DNA from: Engelhardtia mirabilis
GTDB lineage: Bacteria; Planctomycetota; UBA1135; GCA-002686595
Direction of reading: 5' to 3'
Assembly: GCF_007748095.1 (NCBI RefSeq)
Contig: NZ_CP036287.1
Span: 3,162,001 to 3,226,000 of the forward strand
DNA length: 64,000 bases
Position 1 is the stretch's first letter. Every line of letters begins with the position of its first letter. Position numbers and translations under genes: made by a program. This document shows, in pieces, positions 7,343 through 20,412 of this stretch. The notes under the pieces were generated by a model, which did no database searches, was not told the origin of the DNA, and saw only the letters and a program-made list of their open reading frames with translations.

Positions 7343-10270
7343 ATGACCCTTCCTCGCCTGGGTCGAAGCGCGATCCGCCGCTCGCTGACTCTACTCGCGC
7401 TGCTGCTGCCCACCGGGGTGGCCGCGGCCCAGGACCGAGAGCTGCCCCCGGCCCAGCCCGTGTCCCCGGCGCCCGCCGGGGCCTGGACGGTCGAGGGCGG
7501 CAACCCCGCCCGCAGTCGCGGCTCCACCGCCGTCGCGCCCTCGCGCCCGCCCACCCTGACCTGGTCCTTCGAGGCCAAGGGGGAGATGGTGGGCGAGCCC
7601 CTGGTCTGGGGCGATCGCGTCGTGGTGGTGGACCGCACCGGCCCCGACCGCCAGTCCTTCTCGGTCCTCGATCGACAGACGGGCGAGAGGCTCGGCGCCG
7701 AGGTGCAACTGCGGTCGGTCAAGGACGCGGCCCCGACTCTTTGGGGCGATCGCCTGGTGGTGCGCGAGGGCGACAGCCTTTTGGGCTTCTCGATCGGACC
7801 GCGCGGACCCCGCCGCACCTGGCGCGTGTCCGTGGAGGGCGAGCTCGGGCGGCCGCTGCTGGTGGACGAGACGATCTACTTCGTCGTCGGCGGCGCCCTG
7901 GTGGCCCAGACGTTCGGCCGCCGCGACCCCGAGTGGACCTCGGGGCGTGACTTCACGGGTCCCCTGGCCCTGCGCGACGGGGAGCTGGCGGGACTGCAGC
8001 AGCGCCAGAACGGTCTGTGGTACTCGGCTCGCGTCGATCCGCGCTCGGGCGATGCGCGCAACTGGCGCATCCTGATCGACCCGGGCGACTCGATCGGGGA
8101 GGCCGACGACGCGATGATCATCCCGCTCGACGGCGGTGAGTGCGTCATGACCGCGGGGCCGATCGGACTGGGGTCGACGCCCACACGCTCGGTCGTGGTC
8201 ATCGGGGGCGACCAGCAGGCGACGGGCACGGTGCAATACTCCGGCGTGGATCAGCAGTCGGCGCCGGCCCTGTGCGGCGACGGCTGGCTGACCCTGGAAG
8301 GGGAGCAGGGAAAGAGCCGCTGGATTCTGATGACCAGCCTGGAGAGTGGAGTGCGGCTCACGACGGGCGCAGTCCACGCGAGTCTGCTCGAGCGCAGCTC
8401 ATCGGCGGCAGTGACGCCGAGTCTTCTGTACTTCGCCGGTCTGGCCGTCGACCCCACGACCCTGGAGGTGCTCTGGGGCATCCCCACCCACGGCGCGATG
8501 ATCCCGATGGACCGCGGCCTGCTCGTGGCGCGGGAGGACCGCTCGGGTGTGGAGGCGTGGTTGGAGCAGCGCGATCTGGCGGCCCGGCCGATCGATCCGC
8601 GGGGCCTCGCGCAGGGGAACTGGTCGGCGCAGGACGCCGTCGCGGTGACGGGCGATGGGGAGGTGGTTCGCGGCGACTTCGAGTTGCAGACGGGCGCGGA
8701 TGGTCCGGTGCTGGCGCAGACGGACGGGCGGCGCAAGGAGTCCTGGCCCCTGGCGAGCGTGCTGCTGATCGGCACCGATGACGAGTTGGTCTACGCCTCC
8801 GGCAGGCGGAGCCTGTTCGATGCCTGCGCGCTGCTGGCCCTCGAGGCGCAGCGGGAGGCCTTGGAGGACATCGCCGACCGCATTCCGCGCAGCCGCGACC
8901 CCGAGTTGATCGAGCAGGCCCTGACCCTGGCCGCGAGCCTCGGAGCGGACGAGAAGCTGCTCGAGCGGTTGCAGCGTGCTGCGGACAAGGCCGCGGCGCA
9001 GACGCGCAAGCCGAAGCCGGAGGATTCGGCCGAGTTGAGTGCCGAGCTGTCGGCCCTGGGCCGGGTGCCCGCGCGCGTCCTGTGGGACTGGAGCGAGCGC
9101 GTACCGGCTGACTTCGACGGGCGCGATGCAGTCCAGTGGGGCCTGGTGAGGGAGCTTCTGAAGGCGGACCCCGCGGACGATCGGGCGCGGCAGTGGCTCG
9201 CGCAGCGTCTGCCCGAGGGCGCCGAGTTGGTGGGGGAGGGCGAGATCCTGCTGGACTGGATGGACTACCTCGCGGCCACGCGACGGATCCCGGTCGAGCT
9301 GATCGATTCACCACGTTCCGAGAGCGCCGACCTGACCCTCGACCAACGTCGAGTGGGGCGGGCGGGAACGGGTTGGCGCAACGACCTGGTTGGCGTGCGC
9401 AGTCCCGAGCTGCTCGTGGTGACGCCCCTGGATGCTCCGGGTTCCCTTTCGACGATCCTGGCGCAGGGCGAGTTGATGGTGGAGACCCTCGACTCCTGGT
9501 TCGCCGGGTTCGAGCCCGTGCGCACGGCCAGGCCGTCGTTGGAGCTGCACGTCTACTCCAGCCGCGCCGAGTACCTGCGGGTCTCCCAACAGGGCGGTCA
9601 CGCCGGCTTGTCGTGGACTGCGGGGCACTTCGATCCGGGCGCGAACCTCTCGCGACTGTTCGTGCCCACGGGTGAGGGGGGCTTCGAACGCGCCCTGGCG
9701 ACGTTCCTGCACGAGCTGACCCACCATTGGCTCGACTCCCGCTGCCCGGCCTTCTCCGGGGACCAGGCGCGCGTCGTGGATGCCGATCAGAGCGGCTACT
9801 GGATCGTCGAGGGCTTCGCCTGCATCGCCGAGGGCTTGGTGCTCGACGTCGATCGGTGGGAGGCGCAGGTCGGTGCGCGGTTGGGCGAGCGCCTGGCCTT
9901 GGCTGCCAGTTGTGGGCCCGAGCAGCTGATCCCGTGGGAGCAGCTCTTCAGCCAGACGCAAGTGGGTATGGGCACCCTGGTCGGGCAGGAGCCCCAGCCG
10001 ATCGCCGTCCCACTGCAATTGGGTTGGTTGCGAACAGCCGATCGGGTGGCGCTCTTCTACGCGCAATCGGCTGCCGCCGCCCGCTACCTCTTCGAGGCCG
10101 AGGACGGACGCCATCGGCGCGCGCTGCTCGAGTACGTGGTGGCCTTCTACACCGGCGACAGGGCCCGGCTCGACGTCCAGAAGGCGTTCGGCCTATCGCC
10201 GCAGGAGCTGGGCGCCAGGGTCCTGGCCTGGTCGAGGGAGCAGGTGGCGCTGCGTATGGGACAGCGTTGA
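7343..10270 (+). CDS. Secreted protein with PQQ-like repeats and an HELTH metalloprotease-like domain
   Basis: A 975-residue exported protein. Residues 1-30 form a signal peptide with an RRS..LLALLLP core ending near AAAQD. The next roughly 400 residues have repeated W..GD, L.V..RTG-like strands resembling a beta-propeller of PQQ-like repeats, with a segment of helical repeats around 480-600. At H790-E-L-T-H794 there is a zincin motif (HExxH); a downstream Glu in WIVEGFA near residue 823 is in the right place for a third zinc ligand, as in gluzincin-like DUF1570 proteins. It is probably a periplasmic or surface zinc peptidase or an inactive relative. A strong AAGGAGG lies nine bases upstream of the ATG. 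It follows asnS by 28 bases but is functionally unrelated. Confidence 0.6.
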   Translation: MTLPRLGRSAIRRSLTLLALLLPTGVAAAQDRELPPAQPVSPAPAGAWTVEGGNPARSRGSTAVAPSRPPTLTWSFEAKGEMVGEPLVWGDRVVVVDRTGPDRQSFSVLDRQTGERLGAEVQLRSVKDAAPTLWGDRLVVREGDSLLGFSIGPRGPRRTWRVSVEGELGRPLLVDETIYFVVGGALVAQTFGRRDPEWTSGRDFTGPLALRDGELAGLQQRQNGLWYSARVDPRSGDARNWRILIDPGDSIGEADDAMIIPLDGGECVMTAGPIGLGSTPTRSVVVIGGDQQATGTVQYSGVDQQSAPALCGDGWLTLEGEQGKSRWILMTSLESGVRLTTGAVHASLLERSSSAAVTPSLLYFAGLAVDPTTLEVLWGIPTHGAMIPMDRGLLVAREDRSGVEAWLEQRDLAARPIDPRGLAQGNWSAQDAVAVTGDGEVVRGDFELQTGADGPVLAQTDGRRKESWPLASVLLIGTDDELVYASGRRSLFDACALLALEAQREALEDIADRIPRSRDPELIEQALTLAASLGADEKLLERLQRAADKAAAQTRKPKPEDSAELSAELSALGRVPARVLWDWSERVPADFDGRDAVQWGLVRELLKADPADDRARQWLAQRLPEGAELVGEGEILLDWMDYLAATRRIPVELIDSPRSESADLTLDQRRVGRAGTGWRNDLVGVRSPELLVVTPLDAPGSLSTILAQGELMVETLDSWFAGFEPVRTARPSLELHVYSSRAEYLRVSQQGGHAGLSWTAGHFDPGANLSRLFVPTGEGGFERALATFLHELTHHWLDSRCPAFSGDQARVVDADQSGYWIVEGFACIAEGLVLDVDRWEAQVGARLGERLALAASCGPEQLIPWEQLFSQTQVGMGTLVGQEPQPIAVPLQLGWLRTADRVALFYAQSAAAARYLFEAEDGRHRRALLEYVVAFYTGDRARLDVQKAFGLSPQELGARVLAWSREQVALRMGQR

Positions 10271-10320
10271 GTCTGGGGCGTCAGTCCTGAGTCGATATCC
10301 GGGCGCCGGGCGCGGCGGCT

Positions 10321-11091
10321 CTACTTCAGTAGGAGCGTTTCCAGCTCGAGCGCATGGCGCTCCCGCTCGGGCAGGGAAGCATCGGTCCAGACCCGGTGCT
10401 CGATGCCGGCGATGTCGCACAGGGCCTGGGCCGCGCGCCCCCGGGCCCACGCCGTGTTCGGCGAATCGGTCAAGTGCTCGCCCCGCTCGAGGGCGTCGTC
10501 GGTGTCGATGCGAAGCACCGCCAGGAGGTAGGGCACGACTTCCTCGCGACCCAGCGCGAGGGCCGCGGTGGCGCACTCGGTACGCACTTCCAGGTCCGGG
10601 TGGGCCTTTGGTCCGACAGCCAATTGCGCCAAGCGCTCGGCGGTCTCCGCGGCGATAGGGCCGCGGGCGAGGGCCGCCGCGGAGGTGCAGTCGCCGGCGT
10701 CCGAGGCGCGCAGCGGCCCGAGGACTCGTTGTTCGAGGCGTTCCAAGAGGCGTCGATGGGCAGCAGGGTGGGACGTCCGCGCCAGGAGCAGGGCCGCACG
10801 GGTAGCGGCGCCGGGGTCCTCGCCCAAGGCCGCGGCGAGTCGGTCGAGGGCGGCGGCGCCGGGCGGCGTCACCACGTCCGGGGGCAACTCCGTCGCGAGC
10901 AGGTGCTCGAACTCGATGGTCGAGAGGGTCCGCCAATTGCTCGGCGGGGCCCAGCCGTCCCTTGCCGTCAACACGCCCGCGGGCGGTTCTGGAGAGCCCT
11001 CGACGCCGAGCAGGGGCCCGGTCGTGCCGGGACGCGCACAGGAGGCGATGGTCAGGAGCGCGGTCAGGAGGAGCGGTCGTCGGCGCTGCAT
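10321..11091 (-). CDS. Lipoprotein with helical repeats of unknown function
   Basis: A 256-residue predicted lipoprotein: the signal sequence LLLTALLTIASC has a lipobox with Cys18 as the likely lipidated residue. The mature part is helix-rich with alternating Ala/Leu and charged residues (ALDRLAAALGEDPGAATRAALLLARTSHPAAHRRLLERLEQ), similar to HEAT or armadillo-type repeats. The final 50 residues are charged. It converges on the preceding + gene and shares the region 11092-11426 with the divergent gene at 11427. Function unknown. Confidence 0.5.
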   Translation of the reverse strand: MQRRRPLLLTALLTIASCARPGTTGPLLGVEGSPEPPAGVLTARDGWAPPSNWRTLSTIEFEHLLATELPPDVVTPPGAAALDRLAAALGEDPGAATRAALLLARTSHPAAHRRLLERLEQRVLGPLRASDAGDCTSAAALARGPIAAETAERLAQLAVGPKAHPDLEVRTECATAALALGREEVVPYLLAVLRIDTDDALERGEHLTDSPNTAWARGRAAQALCDIAGIEHRVWTDASLPERERHALELETLLLK

Positions 11092-11426
11092 CGGAGCAGT
11101 CTAGCCGCTTCCAGCACAGCGCTCGCGCGAACACACACCAGGCGGCCGACGCCGCCGGCCCTGCGGCCAGGGGCGGCTCCCGAGCCGACCGTGCCGGGCC
11201 GCGAGTGCAGGGCATCGTCCAGGCATCGAGCCTCCTTGATCCCACCGGCCGCCTAGTTGGCTGCGCGGCCCGCGCAGCGTGCGGGCGGAGCCGCGGGCTG
11301 GCCTCGGGGAATCGAGACCGATTGGGGTGTAACCGGCGCGCTGCCCATTCGTCCGTTCGGCAGAGCCGTTGACGGACGTGCCGACGACGGCCCTCTCGAA
11401 CCCACACTTGAAGGAACCCGAACCCC
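11092..11426. promoter_or_regulatory. Divergent intergenic region
   Basis: This 335-base spacer separates two oppositely transcribed genes for exported proteins, so it should hold both promoters. A GAAGGAA 12 bases upstream of the ATG at 11427 is a fair ribosome-binding site. I see no clear -10/-35 pair, operator palindrome or RNA gene in it. Confidence 0.4.
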
Positions 11427-12734
11427 ATGAACGAAATCGAAATGCGCCTGTCCAGCGGGCGGTCGACGGGCAGTGAAGTGCTGCGAGCGAACTCGGTCGA
11501 TCGACGTCGTCGCGCCCATCCGCGAAGCGACTCGATCGCCGGGCCGGCCACTCGGGCGAGGCGAATCGCGTCGAGTCTCGCGGTGCCGATGGCGGTTCCG
11601 TTGGCGATGCTGACAGCGGTTCCGCTGGCCGCTGCGGCGCAGGAGCCGCCGACGCTGCTGGCGAGCACCACCGGGGATGCCGGTGCGGTGGTCGCGGGTC
11701 TCCCCGACCTGGATGACTCGAGTATCCTGCGTCTGCGCGAGAACGCGGAGCCCCTGCCGTTCCTGCTCGAGGGCAGTTGGCGCGGCATGGCGAACTTCGC
11801 GCCCGGGGACGTGGATGGGCTCGCCCTGCGCCCGGGCTATCCGAGCTACTCGGCGGGGGCCCTGGCGTTCAGCCTGCTGTCCAACGAGCAGGGCTTCCTC
11901 GACGGCGACGTGCTCGGCCTCGCGCCCGGCGGCGGGGTCGAGATCCTGATCACGGAGGAGTCGATCGCGGCGGCCTTGGGTCTCCCTGGTGTCGGGATCG
12001 ACCTGGACGCCATCGCGTTCGACGAGGCCGGGCAGCTCGTGTTCTCCCTGCAGAGCGATCAATCGGCGAGCGTCCTGGGTGACCTGAGCAACGGCGACGT
12101 GTTGCGCCTGGACGCGGGTGGTGGCGTGACGCGACTGGCGACCGAGGCCGACGTGGACGCGGCCTTGGAGCAGGCCACGGCCCTGTCGGTCGGCGTCGGC
12201 GACGTCCAGGGAGTTGCGGTCGTTGCGGGCGAGCTGTGGGTCGTGGTCCAGGGTCCCGGCTCCATGGACGGTGGCGTGCTGGCCCTCGGCGCCAACGCCC
12301 GAGTGGTTGCCGACGAGGTCACCCTCGGTCTGGCCGGTGAGGAGCTGGACGCCCTCGCTGTGGTTTCCGATGGCACCGAGCCCCTCAGTCTGTGGGTCGA
12401 TGCGCCCGGGGCCGAGGGCATGGGCTCATGCCGCGCGGGAACGCCCTTCGGTCCTGGCGTCGTTGTCGCGTCCGGTGCGGCCGGATGGGAGTCGGCCTCT
12501 TACGCGGCTGGCGTGGGCGCTTGGTACGTGGATCCGCTGGATCCCGTCCTCTCGGCGCTGTTGGGCACCGGCGGGGGCTACGTGGTCTTCGGCGCCGATG
12601 GCAGCTTCGACTCGCCGTTCAGCCTGCCGACCTCAGGCGCAGGACTCGGTTGGGACGGGGCGAGCGGTTGGACCTTCCAGGTGCTGGACCTGACGAGCCT
12701 GCGGCTCTCGGCACCCTATCGCCGCGATCTGTGA
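11427..12734 (+). CDS. Secreted protein of unknown function
   Basis: Not recognised. The 435-residue product has a long, Arg-rich n-region of about 45 residues before a hydrophobic stretch (IASSLAVPMAVPLAMLTAVP) and a likely cleavage near AAAAQE, so it is an exported protein with a long signal sequence. The mature part is acidic and Gly/Ala-rich with repeated DL..DGDVL.L/GGGV-like strands (GDVLGLAPGGGVEIL and GDVLRLDAGGGVTRLATE), suggesting beta-rich repeats like a propeller. One later Cys is present. A shorter start at MRLSSGR (11442) is possible. It stands alone, with a convergent gene downstream. Confidence 0.5.
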   Translation: MNEIEMRLSSGRSTGSEVLRANSVDRRRRAHPRSDSIAGPATRARRIASSLAVPMAVPLAMLTAVPLAAAAQEPPTLLASTTGDAGAVVAGLPDLDDSSILRLRENAEPLPFLLEGSWRGMANFAPGDVDGLALRPGYPSYSAGALAFSLLSNEQGFLDGDVLGLAPGGGVEILITEESIAAALGLPGVGIDLDAIAFDEAGQLVFSLQSDQSASVLGDLSNGDVLRLDAGGGVTRLATEADVDAALEQATALSVGVGDVQGVAVVAGELWVVVQGPGSMDGGVLALGANARVVADEVTLGLAGEELDALAVVSDGTEPLSLWVDAPGAEGMGSCRAGTPFGPGVVVASGAAGWESASYAAGVGAWYVDPLDPVLSALLGTGGGYVVFGADGSFDSPFSLPTSGAGLGWDGASGWTFQVLDLTSLRLSAPYRRDL

Positions 12735-12854
12735 TCAGGGCTTAGGCAGCGTCGATCGACCCACCCGAGTCGGTGATCGACTCCGAGAGTCAGCATCTGC
12801 CTGCTGGGAACTTCGATCAGGACGGCGTGATGAGTGGACTCGGGCCTGTGCTCT

Positions 12855-16412
<3,558 letters not shown>

Positions 16413-16427
16413 GGCAGCTTCGGGCCA

Positions 16428-16588
16428 GTGTCCTGGATCAGAAATTCGGCGTCACTCCCCGGGCTCCGATCGCCGCTGGCGTCACCAGCGCCTCCTCCGA
16501 GTACCGCAGCGGATACGCGTCGTCGGCGCGCCTAGCCAGCATCGATCGGACCTCCGGGAAGTGACGCCGAACTCCTGATCCAGGACAC
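16428..16588 (+). repeat. MITE family 1, copy 1 (161 bp)
   Basis: A 161-base element with about 36-base inverted ends beginning GTGTCCTGGATCAGAAATTC. The right end is followed by TA; the left is preceded by CA, one base away from TA. It matches copy 3 at 23029-23189 with the same length and about ten differences. The TA flank and small size with no gene suggest a MITE moved by a TA-targeting (IS630/Tc1-like) transposase. The terminal CTA at 16588-16590 is the TAG stop codon of the adjacent mobA-like gene. Confidence 0.8.
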
Positions 16589-17196
16589 TAGAGACGACTC
16601 CTGAGGCGCGCCCGCAAGGCTGCGAGGTCCTCTGGGGTGTCGAGGTCGTCGTGGATCTCGGCGCAGCCGGTATCGACCATCCAGAGCGGCTGTGCCAGGT
16701 CTCGCAGGTTCCGCAACGGCGCGCTTGGCGGAAACCCACCGAGTTTGGCGGCGAGCTCCCGGCCGACGACGATGGGGTGCCCCGGCCGGCCCGGCGCGGC
16801 GCCGGTGCTCGGAGCGAGCCAGCCTCGGGGTGGGCGCTGCGCCCTGTGCCATTCGGCCCGCAGCGCGACGAAGACCTCGGAGGGAACCATGGGCACGTCG
16901 ATCGGGGCGATCAGCAGATCCCGGCCGGGAAGGTGTGCGGCCGCCAGGGACAACCCTCCGGTACGACCGTCGGCCCAGGCGGGATTCTCGAGCAGCTCCA
17001 GACCCGGAAGACCCGCGGCTGCGATCTCGCGGTGGTGGGCGCCGGTCACCAGCAAGGCCGGTTCGTTCCCGCCGGCGGCGGCCACCAGCCGCCGGAGTGC
17101 GCAGCGCCCTCCCAGGTCGACCAGAGCCTTGGGTTCGCCGAGACGGGTTGACGCCCCCGCGGCGAGGATCACTACTCGCGGGTCGACCGCCGTCAT
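16588..17196 (-). CDS. MobA/MocA-like nucleotidyltransferase
   Basis: A 202-residue NTP transferase of the MobA/MocA type, which adds a nucleotide (CMP or GMP) to molybdopterin-type cofactors. The N terminus has the LAAGASTRLGEPKAL nucleotide-binding signature (residues 10-24) and a later LLIAPIDVPMV segment with a metal-binding Asp. The length is normal for the family. Its ATG overlaps the stop of the MoeB/ThiF-like gene at 17196 (ATGA), so the two are translationally coupled and a role in molybdenum-cofactor synthesis is likely. The family also includes other nucleotidyltransferases, so the exact substrate is inferred. The stop codon TAG comes from the end of MITE copy 1; the native C terminus may once have been slightly longer. 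Confidence 0.7.
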   Translation of the reverse strand: MTAVDPRVVILAAGASTRLGEPKALVDLGGRCALRRLVAAAGGNEPALLVTGAHHREIAAAGLPGLELLENPAWADGRTGGLSLAAAHLPGRDLLIAPIDVPMVPSEVFVALRAEWHRAQRPPRGWLAPSTGAAPGRPGHPIVVGRELAAKLGGFPPSAPLRNLRDLAQPLWMVDTGCAEIHDDLDTPEDLAALRARLRSRL

Positions 17197-18245
17197 CAGG
17201 CCCCCAAGAACCTGTCGTAGATGGCCTGGGCGCGGGCCGGCTCCTCGGTGCCTTCGATCAGGGCACGGCCATCGCCGAACAGGGTCACTTCGCACTCCTC
17301 GGCGCCAAAGCGCAGCAGGGGGCCGGCGCGGCGGACGCTGCGAGCTCCCGCCCGCTCCAGCCGCTGTTCGAGGGCCGTCAGGTCCGGACGTACCGCTGAG
17401 GCCGGGAGCTGCACTGTGTTGCGGCCGCACAAGACCGTCGGCTCCTGTAGCTCGGCCGATTCGAGAAACTCGTACTGCCCGTCGCCGCAGCAGGGGCAGT
17501 CAGTCTGGCGATTTACCTCGATCCGATGGGTCTCGCCGCGCCAGACGTCGATCTGGACGAGTGCGGGCTTGAAGCTCGCGCGCCCCTGCTCGTCGGCGCC
17601 CAGCAGTCTCAGAGCCAGGCCTGCCTGCAGCGCTGCGATGGCAGCGACCGCCGGCAAGATCACCCCAGCGGTGTCACAGGTCTCCAGGCTCCCCGGTGGC
17701 GCCGGCTGCGGGAAGAGGCAACGCAAGCACGGCCCGTGTCCCGGAACGATTGGCATCACCATCCCCCCCGCGCCGACCACGCCGCCATAGATCCAAGGAA
17801 TCCGGTCGCGCACGGCGAAGTCGTTGACCAGGTAGCGCGTGGCCAGGTTGTCGGTTCCGTCCAGGATCAGGTCCACGTCTCTGCCGAGCTCGTCGAGCAG
17901 ACGGGCATCCAAGTGGCGGGCGTGGGGGACGACGCGGGTCGGACCACCGCCGCGGGCCAGTGTCTCGGCCGCGGCCTCGACCTTCGGCACCCGCTCACTC
18001 GCATGCCGCTCGTCGAAGAGCACCTGACGAGGCAGGTTGGTGGGCTCGACCACGTCCCGGTCCACCAGCCGCAACTCGCCCACGCCGGCGCGATGCAAGT
18101 AGAGCGCCAGGGACCCCCCGAGTGCACCGCAGCCAACCATGAGCACCCGCGCTTGCGCCAGCCGCGTCTGGCCCTCGATGCCAAGACCGGCGAAGCGGAC
18201 CTGGCGGTCGAAGCGCTGGGGAAACGGGTCGAGTCGCGATTCCAT
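17196..18245 (-). CDS. MoeB/ThiF-family adenylyltransferase
   Basis: This 349-residue E1-like enzyme uses ATP to adenylate the C terminus of a small sulfur-carrier protein (MoaD or ThiS) for cofactor synthesis. The nucleotide-binding GCGALGG is at residues 38-44, followed by DRDVVEPTNLPRQVLF and DGTDNLATRYLVND. Zinc ligands fit C173/C176 (PCLRCLFP) and C250/C253 (CPCC), and the catalytic-type Cys fits C190 (ETCDTAGV). The last 80 residues form an extra domain. The start (MESRLDP) was chosen because the upstream open sequence has no family match. It overlaps the mobA-like gene by ATGA, which favours a molybdopterin role (MoeB-like), though ThiF-like use cannot be excluded. Confidence 0.8.
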   Translation of the reverse strand: MESRLDPFPQRFDRQVRFAGLGIEGQTRLAQARVLMVGCGALGGSLALYLHRAGVGELRLVDRDVVEPTNLPRQVLFDERHASERVPKVEAAAETLARGGGPTRVVPHARHLDARLLDELGRDVDLILDGTDNLATRYLVNDFAVRDRIPWIYGGVVGAGGMVMPIVPGHGPCLRCLFPQPAPPGSLETCDTAGVILPAVAAIAALQAGLALRLLGADEQGRASFKPALVQIDVWRGETHRIEVNRQTDCPCCGDGQYEFLESAELQEPTVLCGRNTVQLPASAVRPDLTALEQRLERAGARSVRRAGPLLRFGAEECEVTLFGDGRALIEGTEEPARAQAIYDRFLGA

Positions 18246-18511
18246 GGCCTCCCAGCCTAGCCGCCAGCGGTGGCCCGGATCTGCGGCCAGTGCGTCCAAC
18301 TCGTCGGACGGCCGTGCGCCGTGGACCGACCGCCCCAGCAGACGAGGTTTCGGGCCCACTGATGACGGGTCGGATTGGGGGGAGCCGTGAGCGGGGGAGT
18401 GGCGGCCCCTGGCCACAGATGAAGCCCCGAGGTGCTTGCATCTTGGCGACCGATGGGGGCCAGGACCGCCCCCCGACCGAACCCGTCAGGCGGCGTCGGC
18501 CGCCCAGGTCA

Positions 18512-19324
18512 TCAAAGGGTCAGCGAGATGCCGACGTAGGGGCCTGAGAAGTCGAACTGGGCGTCGACCACGTCGGCCCCGTCGTCGAAGCTGGCGGCGA
18601 CGTCAATCAGGCGGTAGCCCACGACCAGGCGTGCGCCGACTCCGGCCTGATCGATGAATTGCCAGTAGGCGTTGGCGTCGAGGTCGAAGTAGGTGGCGTC
18701 GACGTCTTCAACGCTCACGTCCATGTAAGCCGCGAGGGCCTCGAGGCCCACCGGACCCAGCTCGACGCCGCCGCGCAGGGCGACAAAGGGCAGGGGCACC
18801 GTTTCTTCGGCGCTCGCTTGGCTCGCATCCCCGACGTCGGGGTTGGGGTCGACCAAGAGCACGCTGACATCGGCGACCGCCACACCGAAGCCGATGCCCA
18901 ACTCGACCGCCTCGCCCGGGAAGAGGTCCCAGGTCCAGATCGAGCGCAGCAGGGACATCTCGATCTCGGAGGCGACTTCACCATTGGCTTCGATCTCGAC
19001 CCCGTCGATGGTGATCGCGGCGGTCGCAGTGCCCAATCCCGTGAAGGCCAGCGAGCCGTAGTCCAGGGTCCAGATCAGCGGTCCGAACTCGAGGTCGGCT
19101 CGCGGAATGAACTCGGTCTCTTCCTCGTTCAAGCCCAGGCTGTCGACCGTCGTGGGGGTCTCGGTACCGCCCACCGACGCGCCGAAGTCGCCGCCGAGAC
19201 CGATCTGGGCGACGCGAGGCGTCAACCTCAGGCTCGGCGCGGAGCAGCCGACGGCGGATCCGACCACGGCGAGGACGACGAGTGAGGTTGCCAGGCGACG
19301 GAGGCGGGGATTGCGATCGAGCAT
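18512..19324 (-). CDS. Outer-membrane-type beta-barrel-like lipoprotein
   Basis: A 270-residue exported protein. The signal sequence LATSLVVLAVVGSAVGC has a lipobox with Cys27 as the likely lipidated residue. The rest alternates polar and hydrophobic residues in short strands (RLVVGYRLIDVAASF, FDFSGPYVGISLTL at the end). The terminal Leu-Thr-Leu pattern is typical of an outer-membrane beta-barrel; lipidation with a barrel is unusual, so it could instead be a periplasmic or surface protein. No homologous family was recognised. It is alone and on the opposite strand from tRNA-His. Confidence 0.5.
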   Translation of the reverse strand: MLDRNPRLRRLATSLVVLAVVGSAVGCSAPSLRLTPRVAQIGLGGDFGASVGGTETPTTVDSLGLNEEETEFIPRADLEFGPLIWTLDYGSLAFTGLGTATAAITIDGVEIEANGEVASEIEMSLLRSIWTWDLFPGEAVELGIGFGVAVADVSVLLVDPNPDVGDASQASAEETVPLPFVALRGGVELGPVGLEALAAYMDVSVEDVDATYFDLDANAYWQFIDQAGVGARLVVGYRLIDVAASFDDGADVVDAQFDFSGPYVGISLTL

Positions 19325-19822
19325 GGGGAATCGGCCGGGGGGGGCGGTGGCACGTCGGCGACCGGACCCGGAGTCCGGTTCTCACCCGCGCCGCCGGAGG
19401 CTAGCCGCTATCGGTAGCCGGGTTCCACGTCCCGTAGGTCCGAGCGGCCGGCAGGGGCCTGTCCCGCCCGCAATCGGCACCGGGCACGCCGCGGCACCCG
19501 CTCCGGACGCCGGGTCCCTTGGCCCAGGTGCCCATCGCCGGGTGCGGCCGATCGGCGCCTCGCTGGGGTCGACCGCCGACGTCGCCGACCGGACTCCGCG
19601 CGCCGACACGGCGACGCCCCGGCGCCACCCCGGCGCCACCCCGGCCCGCTCGAGCACCCCATCCTCGCGGCCGGAGGCCGGCTCCAGCCGCTCCAGGAGG
19701 TCTTGACACAGCCTCTGGGGATCCGGATGCTCTGCCGCCTCGATCGCCGGCCCTAGCGGCCGCGTGGTCGACGAGATTCCGAGTCCGAATGCCCCATGGC
19801 AGCGTCGGGATCCTGTGAGTTT
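19325..19822. other. Intergenic region before tRNA-His
   Basis: About 500 bases with no supported gene; open frames here are out of keeping with coding pattern. An 11-base unit (CGGCGCCACCC) occurs twice in a row near 19620-19645. A possible weak promoter, TTGACA at 19703-19708 and GATGCT 17 bases further on, lies about 90 bases before the tRNA. I see nothing else. Confidence 0.4.
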
Positions 19823-19900
19823 GGTGGGTGTAGCTCAGTCGGTTAGAGCGCCGGATTGTGGTTCCGGAGGTCGGGGGTTCGATTCCCCTCACTCACCCCA
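19823..19900 (+). tRNA. tRNA-His (anticodon GTG)
   Basis: The gene folds as a tRNA-His with the diagnostic extra G at -1 (19823) paired with C73. The 7-bp acceptor stem pairs GTGGGTG with CACTCAC. The anticodon stem-loop reads CCGGA-TTGTGGT-TCCGG, with GTG in the anticodon position. The T arm pairs GGGGG with CCCCT (one G-U). The CCA tail is encoded at 19898-19900. Confidence 0.95.
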
Positions 19901-20412
19901 CACTCGCTTCGAGGTGGACATCCACCGATCTCCCCTGGGAGCCCGGTCGGGTAGGTCCTGACCGCCCCCCCCCGCGGCTACCTGCGAGCTTCGGCCGGGA
20001 CTGGCCCCGTCAGCGCAATGCGAGTGGTCGGGGCACTTGGTTCGCGCTGGGATGTATCTACACCAAAGCCAGTGGATTGGGATTCGACTTCGCGGCGGAG
20101 GCTGCCCCGAGCGTCCCGCAGAATCCAATCGGGCGCAGATCGCGAAGAAATGCAACGGGTCGAGCGGGTTGGTGCCGATGTCATTGAACGGTTATGGGTG
20201 GCCTCGACTTACATCTCTGGGACCGTAGCCAATGGTTGACGGGTTCGCGGCTCAATCGAGGTTCGAACTTGGTGCGACACCCTCCGACCTTGCGATGATC
20301 GGGGAGCGGGGGTTAGCCTGATTCCCAGGACGAGTCCGGAGCCCGACCTTGCCGCTTGGGCTGCTGTCTTGTTGTGATCGCTCACTAGGTCCAGAGGGAG
20401 GAGCTTGGAAAG
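19901..20412. other. Intergenic region after tRNA-His
   Basis: About 510 bases between tRNA-His and a small secreted-protein gene. Base composition is less GC-rich than the surrounding chromosome, as in the two genes that follow. I could not support a gene, terminator or repeat here. Confidence 0.4.

Noticed and set aside
18270..18330. A third copy of repeat family 2
   Set aside because: A short stretch (CCAGTGCGTCCAACTCG) resembles part of copy B, but the similarity does not extend to the ends.
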